This document shows, one piece after another, positions 47,057 to 55,695 of a DNA stretch of 64,000 bases. Every line of letters starts with the position of its first letter. The stretch's first letter is position 1. The notes under the pieces are model-generated. The model was not told the origin of the DNA and ran no database searches. It saw only the letters and a list, made by a program, of their open reading frames with translations. The position numbers and the translations under genes were made by a program. Source of the stretch: Lentisphaerae bacterium GWF2_49_21 (lineage in GTDB: Bacteria > Verrucomicrobiota > Lentisphaeria > Victivallales > GWF2-50-93); NCBI GenBank assembly GCA_001804805.1, contig MHBH01000005.1, forward strand, positions 62,001-126,000, given 5' to 3'.

Positions 47057-48334
47057 ATGAAGCTTTTAGTCGTCCAGGTTGCCGCCCTCAGCTATGATTT
47101 CTGGCAGAAGCACGCCAGCGCGGACTTCTGGAAAAAACTCAACAAGAAAAACATCAAGACAATTTTTCCCGCTCTGACGTGCCCTGTCCAGGCAAGCTTC
47201 CGTACTGGACTCCCTCCCGCCGAACATGGTATGATCGCAAACGGTTTTTTCTACAAGAAGCTCTGCAAGACTTTTTTCTGGGAGCAGTCGTCCGCCATAT
47301 ATGACGGTAAGAGGATATGGGACAAGTTCCGCAGAAACGGCGGGACTGTCGGGCAGATATGCTGGCAGCAGAGCATCGGGCGCGACAGCGACCTGATCCT
47401 GTCGCCTGCGCCGATACACAAGCATCACGGGGGCATGATACAGGACTTCTATTCCAAGCCGGACGGACTTTATTCCCTGCTGTGCACCGAGATAGGGCAG
47501 GATTTCAACCTGCGTTCATACTGGGGGCCGTTTACTTCGATTGAATCGACAAAGTGGATCGCATCGGCTGCGGCCAAGCTCCTTGTCTCTGACGGGGCTA
47601 CGGATCTGTTGCTGGTCTATCTTCCTCATCTCGACTACGATCTCCAGAAATTCGGGCCTGACAGCCAGAAGGCAAAGGATGCTTTTATACAGGCTGAAAA
47701 GGAAGTAGAAAAGCTTTTTGCCGCGGCAAAACTTGCCGGATATGAGATGCTGCTCTTTGGAGATTACGCCATAACAGCGGCGGAGCAGCCGATATTTCCG
47801 AACAGGATCCTGTGGGACGCCGGATTCTTCGTGGAAAGGAATGTCCAGGGTCGTTTATATCCAGACCTGTACGCCTCAAGGGCTTTTGCGATGGTGGACC
47901 ACCAGATCGCCCACATCTACCTTGCAGACAAGAGCGAGATCGGAGCCGTGGCAGAACTTTTTGACGATGTCAAAGGCCTCCTGAGGATCCTTACCCGGAA
48001 TGAAATGAATAATGAACGATGCGGCGACATTATCATGGAAGCGGCTGCGGGCAGCTGGTTCTCCTACAAGTGGTGGGACCATCCTTCCGAAGCCCCGGAC
48101 TATGCGACTCATGTCGACATCCACAACAAGCCCGGCTTCGATCCCTGCGAGCTTTTCATGTCCCTCTGGCCGCCGATGAGCGTTGAGCAGGACGATACGA
48201 AGATCAAGGGAACCCACGGCTCCTCGTACCTTCCGGAGCATGACGTCTTCTGCGGCACAACCTTTGAACTGGACAGCAATATCTCCTCGCTCCTCGACGC
48301 GTCGGTGATGGTCGGAGCGATGCTGGAGAAATAA
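47057..48334 (+). CDS. Alkaline phosphatase superfamily (nucleotide pyrophosphatase/phosphodiesterase-like) protein
   Basis: FPALTCPVQASFRTGLPPAEHGMIANGFF; GTHGSSYLPEHDVF; start moved to MKLLVVQV, upstream ORF is repeat DNA. Confidence 0.85.
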   Translation: MKLLVVQVAALSYDFWQKHASADFWKKLNKKNIKTIFPALTCPVQASFRTGLPPAEHGMIANGFFYKKLCKTFFWEQSSAIYDGKRIWDKFRRNGGTVGQICWQQSIGRDSDLILSPAPIHKHHGGMIQDFYSKPDGLYSLLCTEIGQDFNLRSYWGPFTSIESTKWIASAAAKLLVSDGATDLLLVYLPHLDYDLQKFGPDSQKAKDAFIQAEKEVEKLFAAAKLAGYEMLLFGDYAITAAEQPIFPNRILWDAGFFVERNVQGRLYPDLYASRAFAMVDHQIAHIYLADKSEIGAVAELFDDVKGLLRILTRNEMNNERCGDIIMEAAAGSWFSYKWWDHPSEAPDYATHVDIHNKPGFDPCELFMSLWPPMSVEQDDTKIKGTHGSSYLPEHDVFCGTTFELDSNISSLLDASVMVGAMLEK

Positions 48335-48467
48335 GGAAAGACGGAATGACCAATATTCAACAAGGAATTTCCAATATCCAAATGAATCGACAAATTAATT
48401 TTCTCTTGGATTGCACTTCATCATTCGATGTTCCGTGTTCGATATTGGATATTCGGAAGGATTGATC

Positions 48468-49442
48468 ATGAGCAGTTCCGTCCAGTGCAGCCTGTGCCCG
48501 AGATACTGCATCATCATGCCCGGACAGAGCGGGGAATGCAGGGTCAGGGTGAACATCGACGGCAAGCTGACCTCGGTTGTCTACGGCTTTCCTTGCTCCA
48601 TAAACGTAGATCCAATAGAGAAGAAGCCGTGCTTCCATTTCTTCCCTGGGACAAAGTCTCTTTCCACGGCGACCGTCGGATGCAATCTGCACTGCCTGAA
48701 CTGCCAGAACTGGGAGATCTCGCAGACCAATCCCGAGGACAGCGAAGCCTACAGCTGTCCGCCGGAAAAACTCGTTGAAGCCGCTGCGAAACACAAGTGC
48801 GAGAGCATTTCCTACACGTATACGGATCCCGTGGTCTTCTATGAATATGTTTTGGATACTGCGAAACTCGCACAGGAAAAGAAGATCAGGAACGTCCTGG
48901 TGACGGCAGGATATATAAATACCAAGCCATGGAAGAATCTGCTGAAGCATGTTGATGTCGCCAGGATCGATCTGAAAGGGATCACCGAGGAATTCTACCA
49001 GAAAGTCCCGCAGGCCACCCTCAAGCCGGTTCTTGATGCGCTGGTGACCGCCAGGGAGGCCGGTGTCCATGTCGAAGTAATCAACCTGCTCATACCGACT
49101 TTGAACGACAAGTCCGAGGATATCAGGAAGCTCGTCCAGTGGATCGTGAAGAATATTGGTAAACAGACACCGATGCACTTTTCCAGGTTCTTTCCCATAT
49201 ACAAGATGAAGAATCTTCCGCCGACGCCCCTTGAGACTCTTGACCTTGCCAGGAAGATCGCCATGGAGGAGGGGCTTGAATACGTCTATATCGGCAACAT
49301 AGCGAGCAGGGAAGGACAGAACACATACTGTCCGGCCTGCAAGAAGCTTCTGATAGAACGGAATGGCTACACACTCCTGCAGAACAACCTCAAGGATGGC
49401 AAATGCCCATGCGGCAGGGAGATTTACGGCGTATGGAAATGA
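48468..49442 (+). CDS. amrS: AmmeMemoRadiSam system radical SAM enzyme
   Basis: CSLCPRYCIIMPGQSGECRVRVN; TVGCNLHCLNCQNWEISQ; start MSSSVQCS. Confidence 0.93.
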   Translation: MSSSVQCSLCPRYCIIMPGQSGECRVRVNIDGKLTSVVYGFPCSINVDPIEKKPCFHFFPGTKSLSTATVGCNLHCLNCQNWEISQTNPEDSEAYSCPPEKLVEAAAKHKCESISYTYTDPVVFYEYVLDTAKLAQEKKIRNVLVTAGYINTKPWKNLLKHVDVARIDLKGITEEFYQKVPQATLKPVLDALVTAREAGVHVEVINLLIPTLNDKSEDIRKLVQWIVKNIGKQTPMHFSRFFPIYKMKNLPPTPLETLDLARKIAMEEGLEYVYIGNIASREGQNTYCPACKKLLIERNGYTLLQNNLKDGKCPCGREIYGVWK

Positions 49443-49630
49443 ACCGGAGAAGCTTTTTAAAATATTTTTTTATTCTGGCGGGTGCTGGTTGTGCTGCCGG
49501 TGCTGTCGTGTTTGATTTTACAGGAGCATGTGCTAAATCGTCGCTCATTCCCGCCAGAATAAAAGAATATAAGGGTAGAATAAGGCCCATGGGTGATGAG
49601 ATCGGTGCCGAAGGGAAATGGAACGGGTGA
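49439..49630 (+). CDS. Small Tat-signal-like protein (63 aa)
   Basis: MNRRSFLKYFFILAGAGCAAGAVVFDF; ATGA overlap with amrS stop. Confidence 0.7.
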   Translation: MNRRSFLKYFFILAGAGCAAGAVVFDFTGACAKSSLIPARIKEYKGRIRPMGDEIGAEGKWNG

Positions 49631-49660
49631 TTATAATAGAAATCTTATGTTGGCTGTATT

Positions 49661-49752
49661 TGATGCGTAGCATCTTTGGAGTGCGAAGCCCCTGCTTCGC
49701 TTTGAATTAAAAGCGGCACGGGGGTGCCGCAGTCCAAAGACGCTTCGCGTCA
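49661..49752. repeat. Complex multi-hairpin repeat
   Basis: GATGC-GTA-GCATC; GCGAAGC-CCCT-GCTTCGC; GCGGCAC-GGGG-GTGCCGC; GACGC-TTC-GCGTC; CTTTGGA (49674-49680)/TCCAAAG (49733-49739) closing stem. Confidence 0.85.
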
Positions 49753-49809
49753 TAAAGCAATATAACGGAAACTAATGCGCGTCCTTGGATGTGTTTATAG
49801 GAGCAAAAC

Positions 49810-49968
49810 ATGAAAAATAATAGTATCTTTGCGGCAGAGGCAAAACAGAAGAAAAAGGCAAGGGAAATCCTTGGTGTTCTAAAGAGGATAAGAAGTAATC
49901 AAGCTGAATGTGTTCCTTCAAATAAATTAACCGCCAGGGAAATGGTGAATGCAGGGAGGAAAAGATGA
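49810..49968 (+). CDS. Small ORF (52 aa) coupled to amrB-amrA
   Basis: MKNNSIFAAEAKQKKKAREILGVLKRIRSNQAECVPSNKLTAREMVNAGRKR; ATGA overlap. Confidence 0.5.
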   Translation: MKNNSIFAAEAKQKKKAREILGVLKRIRSNQAECVPSNKLTAREMVNAGRKR

Positions 49969-51530
49969 AAGCTGGGAATGCATGTAAGACGATATTCTGC
50001 CTTGTGTTTTTCATGTCACTTGTTCTTTTCTGTTTCGCGGAAATAGAAAAAAACTTCAAGTCCACGCTTGCAGGAAGATGGTATCCGGCTGACAAGGCGG
50101 AGCTGACAAAGCTCCTTGACGGGCTTTACTCCAAGGCCGAGGGGAAGGAACTAAAGGATGTCATTGCCCTCATCCAGCCGCATGCCGGATACCAATATTC
50201 GGGAAGGACGGCTTTCTGCGGGATAAAATCACTGGACAGGACTTGCAAGCGGATCGTGATCATCGGGCCGACACATTACCTTCCCATGAGCAATGTCTTC
50301 AGCGTTCCGCGATATGACAGCTTCGAGACTCCGCTCGGGAAGGTTGCGATGGACACGGAATTCATCGATAAGCTGTTGAAGGAAAAATCCCTTTTCAAGG
50401 ATATTCCGGAAGCATTGACGAATGAGCACAGTGTCCAAATCCAGGTTCCCTTGCTCCAGTATGATTTTACAATCAAAAATCAAAAATCGAAAATTGAAAA
50501 TCCCCCTGGCTTCCCCAAGATCGTCTTCATCATCGCGGGGGAATGTTCCTTGGAGACGATTAATGAGGCAGGGAGAATAATAAAAGGTCTTATGGACTCG
50601 GAGACTCTTCTGCTGATAAGTTCGGATTTCACGCACTACGGGGCGAGTTTTGGTTTTGTACCGTTCAAGGACAATATTCCGGAGAAGCTCAAGGAGCTGG
50701 ATACTAGCGTCTATGATTTCATCGAGAAGAAGGATTCAGGAGGATTCCTGAAATACATCAAGGATACTGGCGATACGGTATGCGGCAATATGCCTATAGC
50801 CACTGCACTCGCAATGCTTCCGGAAAATTCAAAGTGCATCAAGCTCTATTATACGACATCTGGTGAAATCAGCGGTGATTACAGGAATTCAGTAAGCTAT
50901 TTCTCTATTGCATTTACTGGAAAATGGGATGGGAAAAAGGAGGCAGTGATGAATGATAATGGAAAGAAGGGATTGACAGACGAGGAGAAATCAAGGTTGC
51001 TGGTTCTTGCAAGGAAGTCAATTGTATATTATCTCGAAAAGGGGCGTGATCCCACAACGGAAGAGCTGGGTATCGAACTGACCGCAGGCATGAAGGAGAA
51101 GAGGGCGGCATTCGTCACTTTGAAGGAGGAAGGCGAACTTCGCGGATGCATCGGCGAGATATTCCCGAGCCAGGAGCTTTACATGTCGGTTATCGTCCAT
51201 GCTATTGCCGCCGCAGTGAAGGATAGGCGTTTTGAACCTGTCCGGAAGGACGAAGTCGACAAGCTTGAGATAGATATCTCGGCCCTCACCCCGCCTAAAG
51301 AGGTGGCCTCCTATAAGGACATCAAGATCGGCACAGACGGAATGGTTCTAAAAAAAGGATTCCGATCCGCCGTGTTCCTCCCCCAGGTCGCAACGGAGCA
51401 GGGATGGAACCTTGAGACGACATTGACCCACCTTGCGAACAAGGCCGGTCTCCCGTCGGACGCATGGAAGGAAGGCGCGAACTATCTGACGTTCCAGGCC
51501 GAAGTCTTCGGGGAGGAAGAAAAGAAATAA
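49965..51530 (+). CDS. AmmeMemoRadiSam fused proteins B (Memo) and A (AMMECR1) with predicted signal peptide
   Basis: Memo: STLAGRWYPADKAELTKLLDGLY, PHAGYQYSG, GPTHYLP; AMMECR1: AAFVTLKEEGELRGCIGEIFPSQELYMSVIVHAIAAAVKDRRFEPV, GFRSAVFLPQVATEQGW. Confidence 0.92.
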   Translation: MKAGNACKTIFCLVFFMSLVLFCFAEIEKNFKSTLAGRWYPADKAELTKLLDGLYSKAEGKELKDVIALIQPHAGYQYSGRTAFCGIKSLDRTCKRIVIIGPTHYLPMSNVFSVPRYDSFETPLGKVAMDTEFIDKLLKEKSLFKDIPEALTNEHSVQIQVPLLQYDFTIKNQKSKIENPPGFPKIVFIIAGECSLETINEAGRIIKGLMDSETLLLISSDFTHYGASFGFVPFKDNIPEKLKELDTSVYDFIEKKDSGGFLKYIKDTGDTVCGNMPIATALAMLPENSKCIKLYYTTSGEISGDYRNSVSYFSIAFTGKWDGKKEAVMNDNGKKGLTDEEKSRLLVLARKSIVYYLEKGRDPTTEELGIELTAGMKEKRAAFVTLKEEGELRGCIGEIFPSQELYMSVIVHAIAAAVKDRRFEPVRKDEVDKLEIDISALTPPKEVASYKDIKIGTDGMVLKKGFRSAVFLPQVATEQGWNLETTLTHLANKAGLPSDAWKEGANYLTFQAEVFGEEEKK

Positions 51531-51606
51531 TCTTGACAGGATAACTGGATTCACAGGATGAATTAATTTCAGGAAATCATGTAAATCCTGTAATCCTGTC
51601 CAATAT

Positions 51607-54321
51607 ATGCTTATGGAAAAACACAGGAAGAATTTTGCGATATTCGCAATCGGGCTTTTCGCGATAGGCTCGCAGACCCTTCTTTTCCGGGAATTCCTCG
51701 GCGCCTTTGAGAGCAACGACATCGCGGTTGCGATCTTCTTCGGCGCATGGTTCCTCTGGATCGCAATCGCCTCATCCTTCGTCTTGTTATTTAAGGAAAG
51801 CTCTGCGAAGCTCGCAATGCGGACGCCTCTTCTCATGCTGGCATATGTTCCGGCGTTCATCCTGCAGTATTACCTGATCCTCCATATCAGGAAATTCTCG
51901 GGAGTCGAAAGCTATGAGCTGTTCCCGCTGGTAAAAATGACCGCCTGGTCCCTGATCGTCAATGCGCCGGTGAGCTTTGTCACCGGTGCGCTATTTCCTC
52001 TCGCGTGCCGCTGGCTCAAGGAAAGTTCGGATGTGCCGGTGGCGAAAACGTTCATCTTCGAATCACTCGGAAGCTTCATCGGCGGAGCCGGAACGACAGT
52101 TCTGCTTTATTTCAGTTGTCCATCCATGCTGGTGTCTTCAATAATATGTTGTCTTATAATTGCAGCTTTTTCTCTTTTCTGCAGCAGGAAGACACAGATT
52201 GCCCTTGCGGGTATCTTAATTCTTGCCCTTGTTTTCAGGATTGACGGTCATTTTTCGAGCCTGCTCAGGCTTGAAAAATGGAACAAGCTGATGCCGGGCG
52301 AGAAATATTTAGGAACATTCAGCACCCCGCAGGCGGAATACCTCTATGGGAGCTACAAGGATGCTTTCACTGTCGTCCGCGAGGGCGGAGTATGCGAATC
52401 AATGCCCGACTCTGAAAGCGCATGGAAGATCATTTCCATCCATCTCAGCCAGAGACCAATCGCATCAAAGATCCTCGTCGTAGGTTCCGGACTCAATATC
52501 TGCAGGGAGCTTCTGCGGATTCCTCAGATCAAGGAAGTCGCCTGGGCGCACTATGACAATGAATATTCCGCCAGGGTGAACAGCTACGCACCAGAAAAAT
52601 TGAGGATAAAAGATAAGCGCTTCCAGCCGGTTCCCGGCGATATAAGGAATTTTCTGCACCAGAAAATTGCTTATTATGATATTGCGATCATTAATCTTCC
52701 GGAAGCCTCAAGTTCAGTGCTTAACCGTTATTTTACCACCCAGTTCTATGAGTTTCTCAGGGATTCCCTCGTAACAGGAGGTGTTGCAGGAATAAGAATA
52801 TCCAGCGGGGAGAATGTCATAGGCCCTGAACTCGCCTTCATCGGAGCGTCCGTGAAGACTACGCTTGGTGGAGTTTTCAAGAATGAAGTCCTGGTCCCCG
52901 GAGACAGCGCATGGTTCATTGTCTCGGACGAGGATGTTATTTCGAACTCTCCGGACATCCTTGAGAGGAATTTTTCCCGGAACAGGGCGGCCGCAAGGAT
53001 ATTTCCGCCGCAGGCCCTGAGATCGCTATATCTGCCGGACAGGGAATCCTGGGCTCTCTCGAAATACGAAGAAGTCGGTCCAGGTAGCGTTGCCATGATC
53101 AACGATGATTCCAAGCCGCTCGGTTTCCTTTTTTCGCTTTTCCTTTCTTCAAGGCAGTCGGGCGCTGACATCACTTCGATCTGCATGAAGGTTTTGCGTC
53201 TTGGAATTCTATTTGTCCTGGTGCCGCTTCTTGTTTTTGTTTTCCTTACTCTGATTTCAGCATTTTCTGAACGTTCCAACGGGGCAGGGGACGCCGGCCC
53301 CTGGCGCATAGTGTTCTGTGCCGGATTCGTGAGCATAGGTACGATAATCATCCTCATGTATCTTTTCCAGACTTCACTGGGAAGCCTGTACCTGAATGCC
53401 GGACTTCTCTCAGCGCTGTTCATGTTCGGACTTGCGGCGGGCGGAATTATTGCGGCTCATCCGACCGTAGAGAAGAAGGCGAGTGCCGGAATTTTGCTGC
53501 TGTCATCGCTGATGGCGCATGTTCTTCTGCTTTTCCTCATCTCGTATCAGTCGCCGGACTTCTGGAATTTCGCCTGGTTCGTCGTTGCGTTTCTATTGTC
53601 CGGGATCTGCTGTGGCACATATTTCCCGATAGCCGCCAGGATCTTCAGGGAATCGGGCAGGGGGGAGATCGAAGCTGGAGGCGGTATTGAGACTTCCGAT
53701 CATGTCGGTGCATGCGCCGGAGCGCTGGTCTGCGGAATTTTCCTCGTGCCTCTTTACGGCACTGAAGGCGCGCTCATGTTTTTCATGATGCTTCTAGCGT
53801 TGAATATTCCCTTGTCCTGCACGAGGATTTTCCTCGGGAGCACCGGACATGAAAGTTCAGCCTCTGCTTTGATATTGCGTCATGGCGCCTATATCCTATT
53901 CGGTGCAGGCGCTTGTTTTGCATTGTGGGGGAAGATTATCTTTAATATGAACATCGCATTTTACATAATGATTGCAGCGGCCGCGCTCTTTGTTTTCCTT
54001 GCCTTCAGGAAGGGAAGGACCAGCAGGTTCATCATGCTTGCTGCGGCGCTTGCCGTAGCAATATCATCCGCAGTTGAATTCTATTCCGCAGTAAAAAGAA
54101 GGGAAACCGAATCTTCCAAGCCAAGACCGCTTCAGATTCTCGAGCAGGCGTCAAAGCCTGCGGCCGAGAAAAAGACGAAGGATGAGGTTTCCTCCGAAAC
54201 TGAGAACATCCCGACCGGCGTGCCCCGCGATGTCAATATGGACAAGCTCAACAGCAAGATCAAGTCCGGCCGTCTCTCCAGCAAGGAAGCAGAATTCTAT
54301 GACAAGCTGGATGGGCAGTAG
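51607..54321 (+). CDS. Spermidine synthase-like protein fused to multi-TM domains
   Basis: 904 aa; TM blocks flanking a methyltransferase-like segment YLYGSYKDAFTVV...ILVVGSGLNICRELLRIPQIKEVAW...YDIAIINLPEASSSVLNRYFTTQFYEFLRDSLVTGGVAGIRIS. Confidence 0.75.
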   Translation: MLMEKHRKNFAIFAIGLFAIGSQTLLFREFLGAFESNDIAVAIFFGAWFLWIAIASSFVLLFKESSAKLAMRTPLLMLAYVPAFILQYYLILHIRKFSGVESYELFPLVKMTAWSLIVNAPVSFVTGALFPLACRWLKESSDVPVAKTFIFESLGSFIGGAGTTVLLYFSCPSMLVSSIICCLIIAAFSLFCSRKTQIALAGILILALVFRIDGHFSSLLRLEKWNKLMPGEKYLGTFSTPQAEYLYGSYKDAFTVVREGGVCESMPDSESAWKIISIHLSQRPIASKILVVGSGLNICRELLRIPQIKEVAWAHYDNEYSARVNSYAPEKLRIKDKRFQPVPGDIRNFLHQKIAYYDIAIINLPEASSSVLNRYFTTQFYEFLRDSLVTGGVAGIRISSGENVIGPELAFIGASVKTTLGGVFKNEVLVPGDSAWFIVSDEDVISNSPDILERNFSRNRAAARIFPPQALRSLYLPDRESWALSKYEEVGPGSVAMINDDSKPLGFLFSLFLSSRQSGADITSICMKVLRLGILFVLVPLLVFVFLTLISAFSERSNGAGDAGPWRIVFCAGFVSIGTIIILMYLFQTSLGSLYLNAGLLSALFMFGLAAGGIIAAHPTVEKKASAGILLLSSLMAHVLLLFLISYQSPDFWNFAWFVVAFLLSGICCGTYFPIAARIFRESGRGEIEAGGGIETSDHVGACAGALVCGIFLVPLYGTEGALMFFMMLLALNIPLSCTRIFLGSTGHESSASALILRHGAYILFGAGACFALWGKIIFNMNIAFYIMIAAAALFVFLAFRKGRTSRFIMLAAALAVAISSAVEFYSAVKRRETESSKPRPLQILEQASKPAAEKKTKDEVSSETENIPTGVPRDVNMDKLNSKIKSGRLSSKEAEFYDKLDGQ

Positions 54322-54430
54322 AGAGTTTTGCCACAGACTCGCACAGACTAATAATTGGACCACTGCCTTGAAAAGAAATAAGGCTAAGAACAATTTAAAT
54401 TGTATTTAGGAAAAGCTGAAGGAGGGTGAA

Positions 54431-54928
54431 ATGAAGATGTTTGAACAGAAATGCGGATTTCCACGGATCATTCTTTATTCGATTGTCACATCGATGATTG
54501 TTATGTGTTTCGGATGTGGCGACGGCAAAATCGGAAAAGCGACCATGAGCCTGCCGGAGCTTGGCATCACAATAAATGCTCCTGCCGGATGGAAATTTGA
54601 TGGCAGGGATTCAGGAATGTGTACGCATGGAGACTATATTGGCCTGCTTTTGAGCGAACCACTCGACGGCAAAACATTCTCCAAGGCTGTCGAGGCAATG
54701 TCTAAGGAATTCGGCTCGACAGTCCTATCCAGGAAGGACTTGAACATCGGAGGCAGGACGGCCGTGCAGATCTCCATGGACGCCCCCAACGACATGAAGG
54801 TATTACGCCTGTATCTGGATTGCGGCCAATCCATCGCTTATGTCTCATATGCAGTATCGAAGACGGATTACGCCTCTTACGAACAGGCGCTCCTGGAATC
54901 TTTAGCAAGCTTGAGAATTAAGCCTTGA
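54431..54928 (+). CDS. Hypothetical lipoprotein
   Basis: Lipobox-like MIVMCFGCGDG; ITINAPAGWKFDGRDSGMCTHGDY. Confidence 0.6.
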   Translation: MKMFEQKCGFPRIILYSIVTSMIVMCFGCGDGKIGKATMSLPELGITINAPAGWKFDGRDSGMCTHGDYIGLLLSEPLDGKTFSKAVEAMSKEFGSTVLSRKDLNIGGRTAVQISMDAPNDMKVLRLYLDCGQSIAYVSYAVSKTDYASYEQALLESLASLRIKP

Positions 54929-54930
54929 CC

Positions 54931-55007
54931 TTACGCCATCCTGTCCTTGGGCATCTTCACTTCGAGGCTTTTGTCGCCGGGGGAATGTGCCCTGCCGAAC
55001 TCCGGTT
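54931..55007 (-). pseudogene. Remnant of GH65 3' end
   Basis: Conceptual HSPGDKSLEVKMPKDRMA* vs GH65 C-terminus YSIGDKPLEVKMPKSRMA* at 55696. Confidence 0.7.
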
Positions 55008-55018
55008 TATGGAGATTC

Positions 55019-55390
55019 CTATGATTGGCGGAGGATTTTGAGGATCTGCTCATCAAAGGTGATGATTTCATCTCCGTTGACCTTGTGATATGCACAGAGT
55101 AGGGCATCCACAAAATCGAGTTTCCTGGACGAATACAATTTCAATCCTTGAAGAATTATTTCAATGTTGAAGACCGAGACATGTGGAGATTCCATGAGAG
55201 AGGTTAACTTGTCCATAATCTCAATGCGTTCAACAGAATAGACCTTTTCAAGGACATATACAACCTCGCAGACGACCTCTGAGGGGATGAATACCTGATT
55301 AGACTCGATTTGTTTTGCTGCCTTGGCAGAAAGCAAAGGATGGTCATCCAGAAGATATCTAAGGATTACGTTCGCATCAACTATGCGCAT
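55019..55390 (-). CDS. PIN-domain toxin
   Basis: MRIVDANVILRYLLDDHPLLSAKAAKQIE...KLDFVDALLCAYHKVNGDEIITFDEQILKIL. Confidence 0.87.
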   Translation of the reverse strand: MRIVDANVILRYLLDDHPLLSAKAAKQIESNQVFIPSEVVCEVVYVLEKVYSVERIEIMDKLTSLMESPHVSVFNIEIILQGLKLYSSRKLDFVDALLCAYHKVNGDEIITFDEQILKILRQS

Positions 55391-55628
55391 GTTTAACCTG
55401 CGCGGCCAGACTCCAGGCCTTTTTTTCAAGCTGCATCAGCGAAGGATTGGAGTATTTCCGTAAAGAGCCTCTAATTCTAGGTTTGTTCCGCCTCTTATCG
55501 GAATGAAGAATTTTATTGTTTTCAACTGGCATTATTATAAGCTCGACTTTTCCTGATGAGAAGCCATTAGGCAAATCATACACAATATGATTTGATTTTA
55601 CTTCAACTATGTCCCTGATCGCATTCAT
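55377..55628 (-). CDS. Cognate antitoxin-like protein
   Basis: 83 aa, MNAIRDIVEVKSNHIVYDLPNGFSSGKVELIIMPVE; overlaps PIN gene start. Confidence 0.7.
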   Translation of the reverse strand: MNAIRDIVEVKSNHIVYDLPNGFSSGKVELIIMPVENNKILHSDKRRNKPRIRGSLRKYSNPSLMQLEKKAWSLAAQVKHAHS

Positions 55629-55695
55629 ATTCCACCTTTAAAGTTCCCCTTTATATTTAAGGTATATCCAGATCAGGCGAAATCAAATATGCAGA

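Noticed and set aside
49439-49630. Tat-like 63-aa ORF as a spurious ORF
   Set aside because: Retained as a feature: ATGA overlap with amrS, twin Arg and hydrophobic core argue it is real, though unproven.
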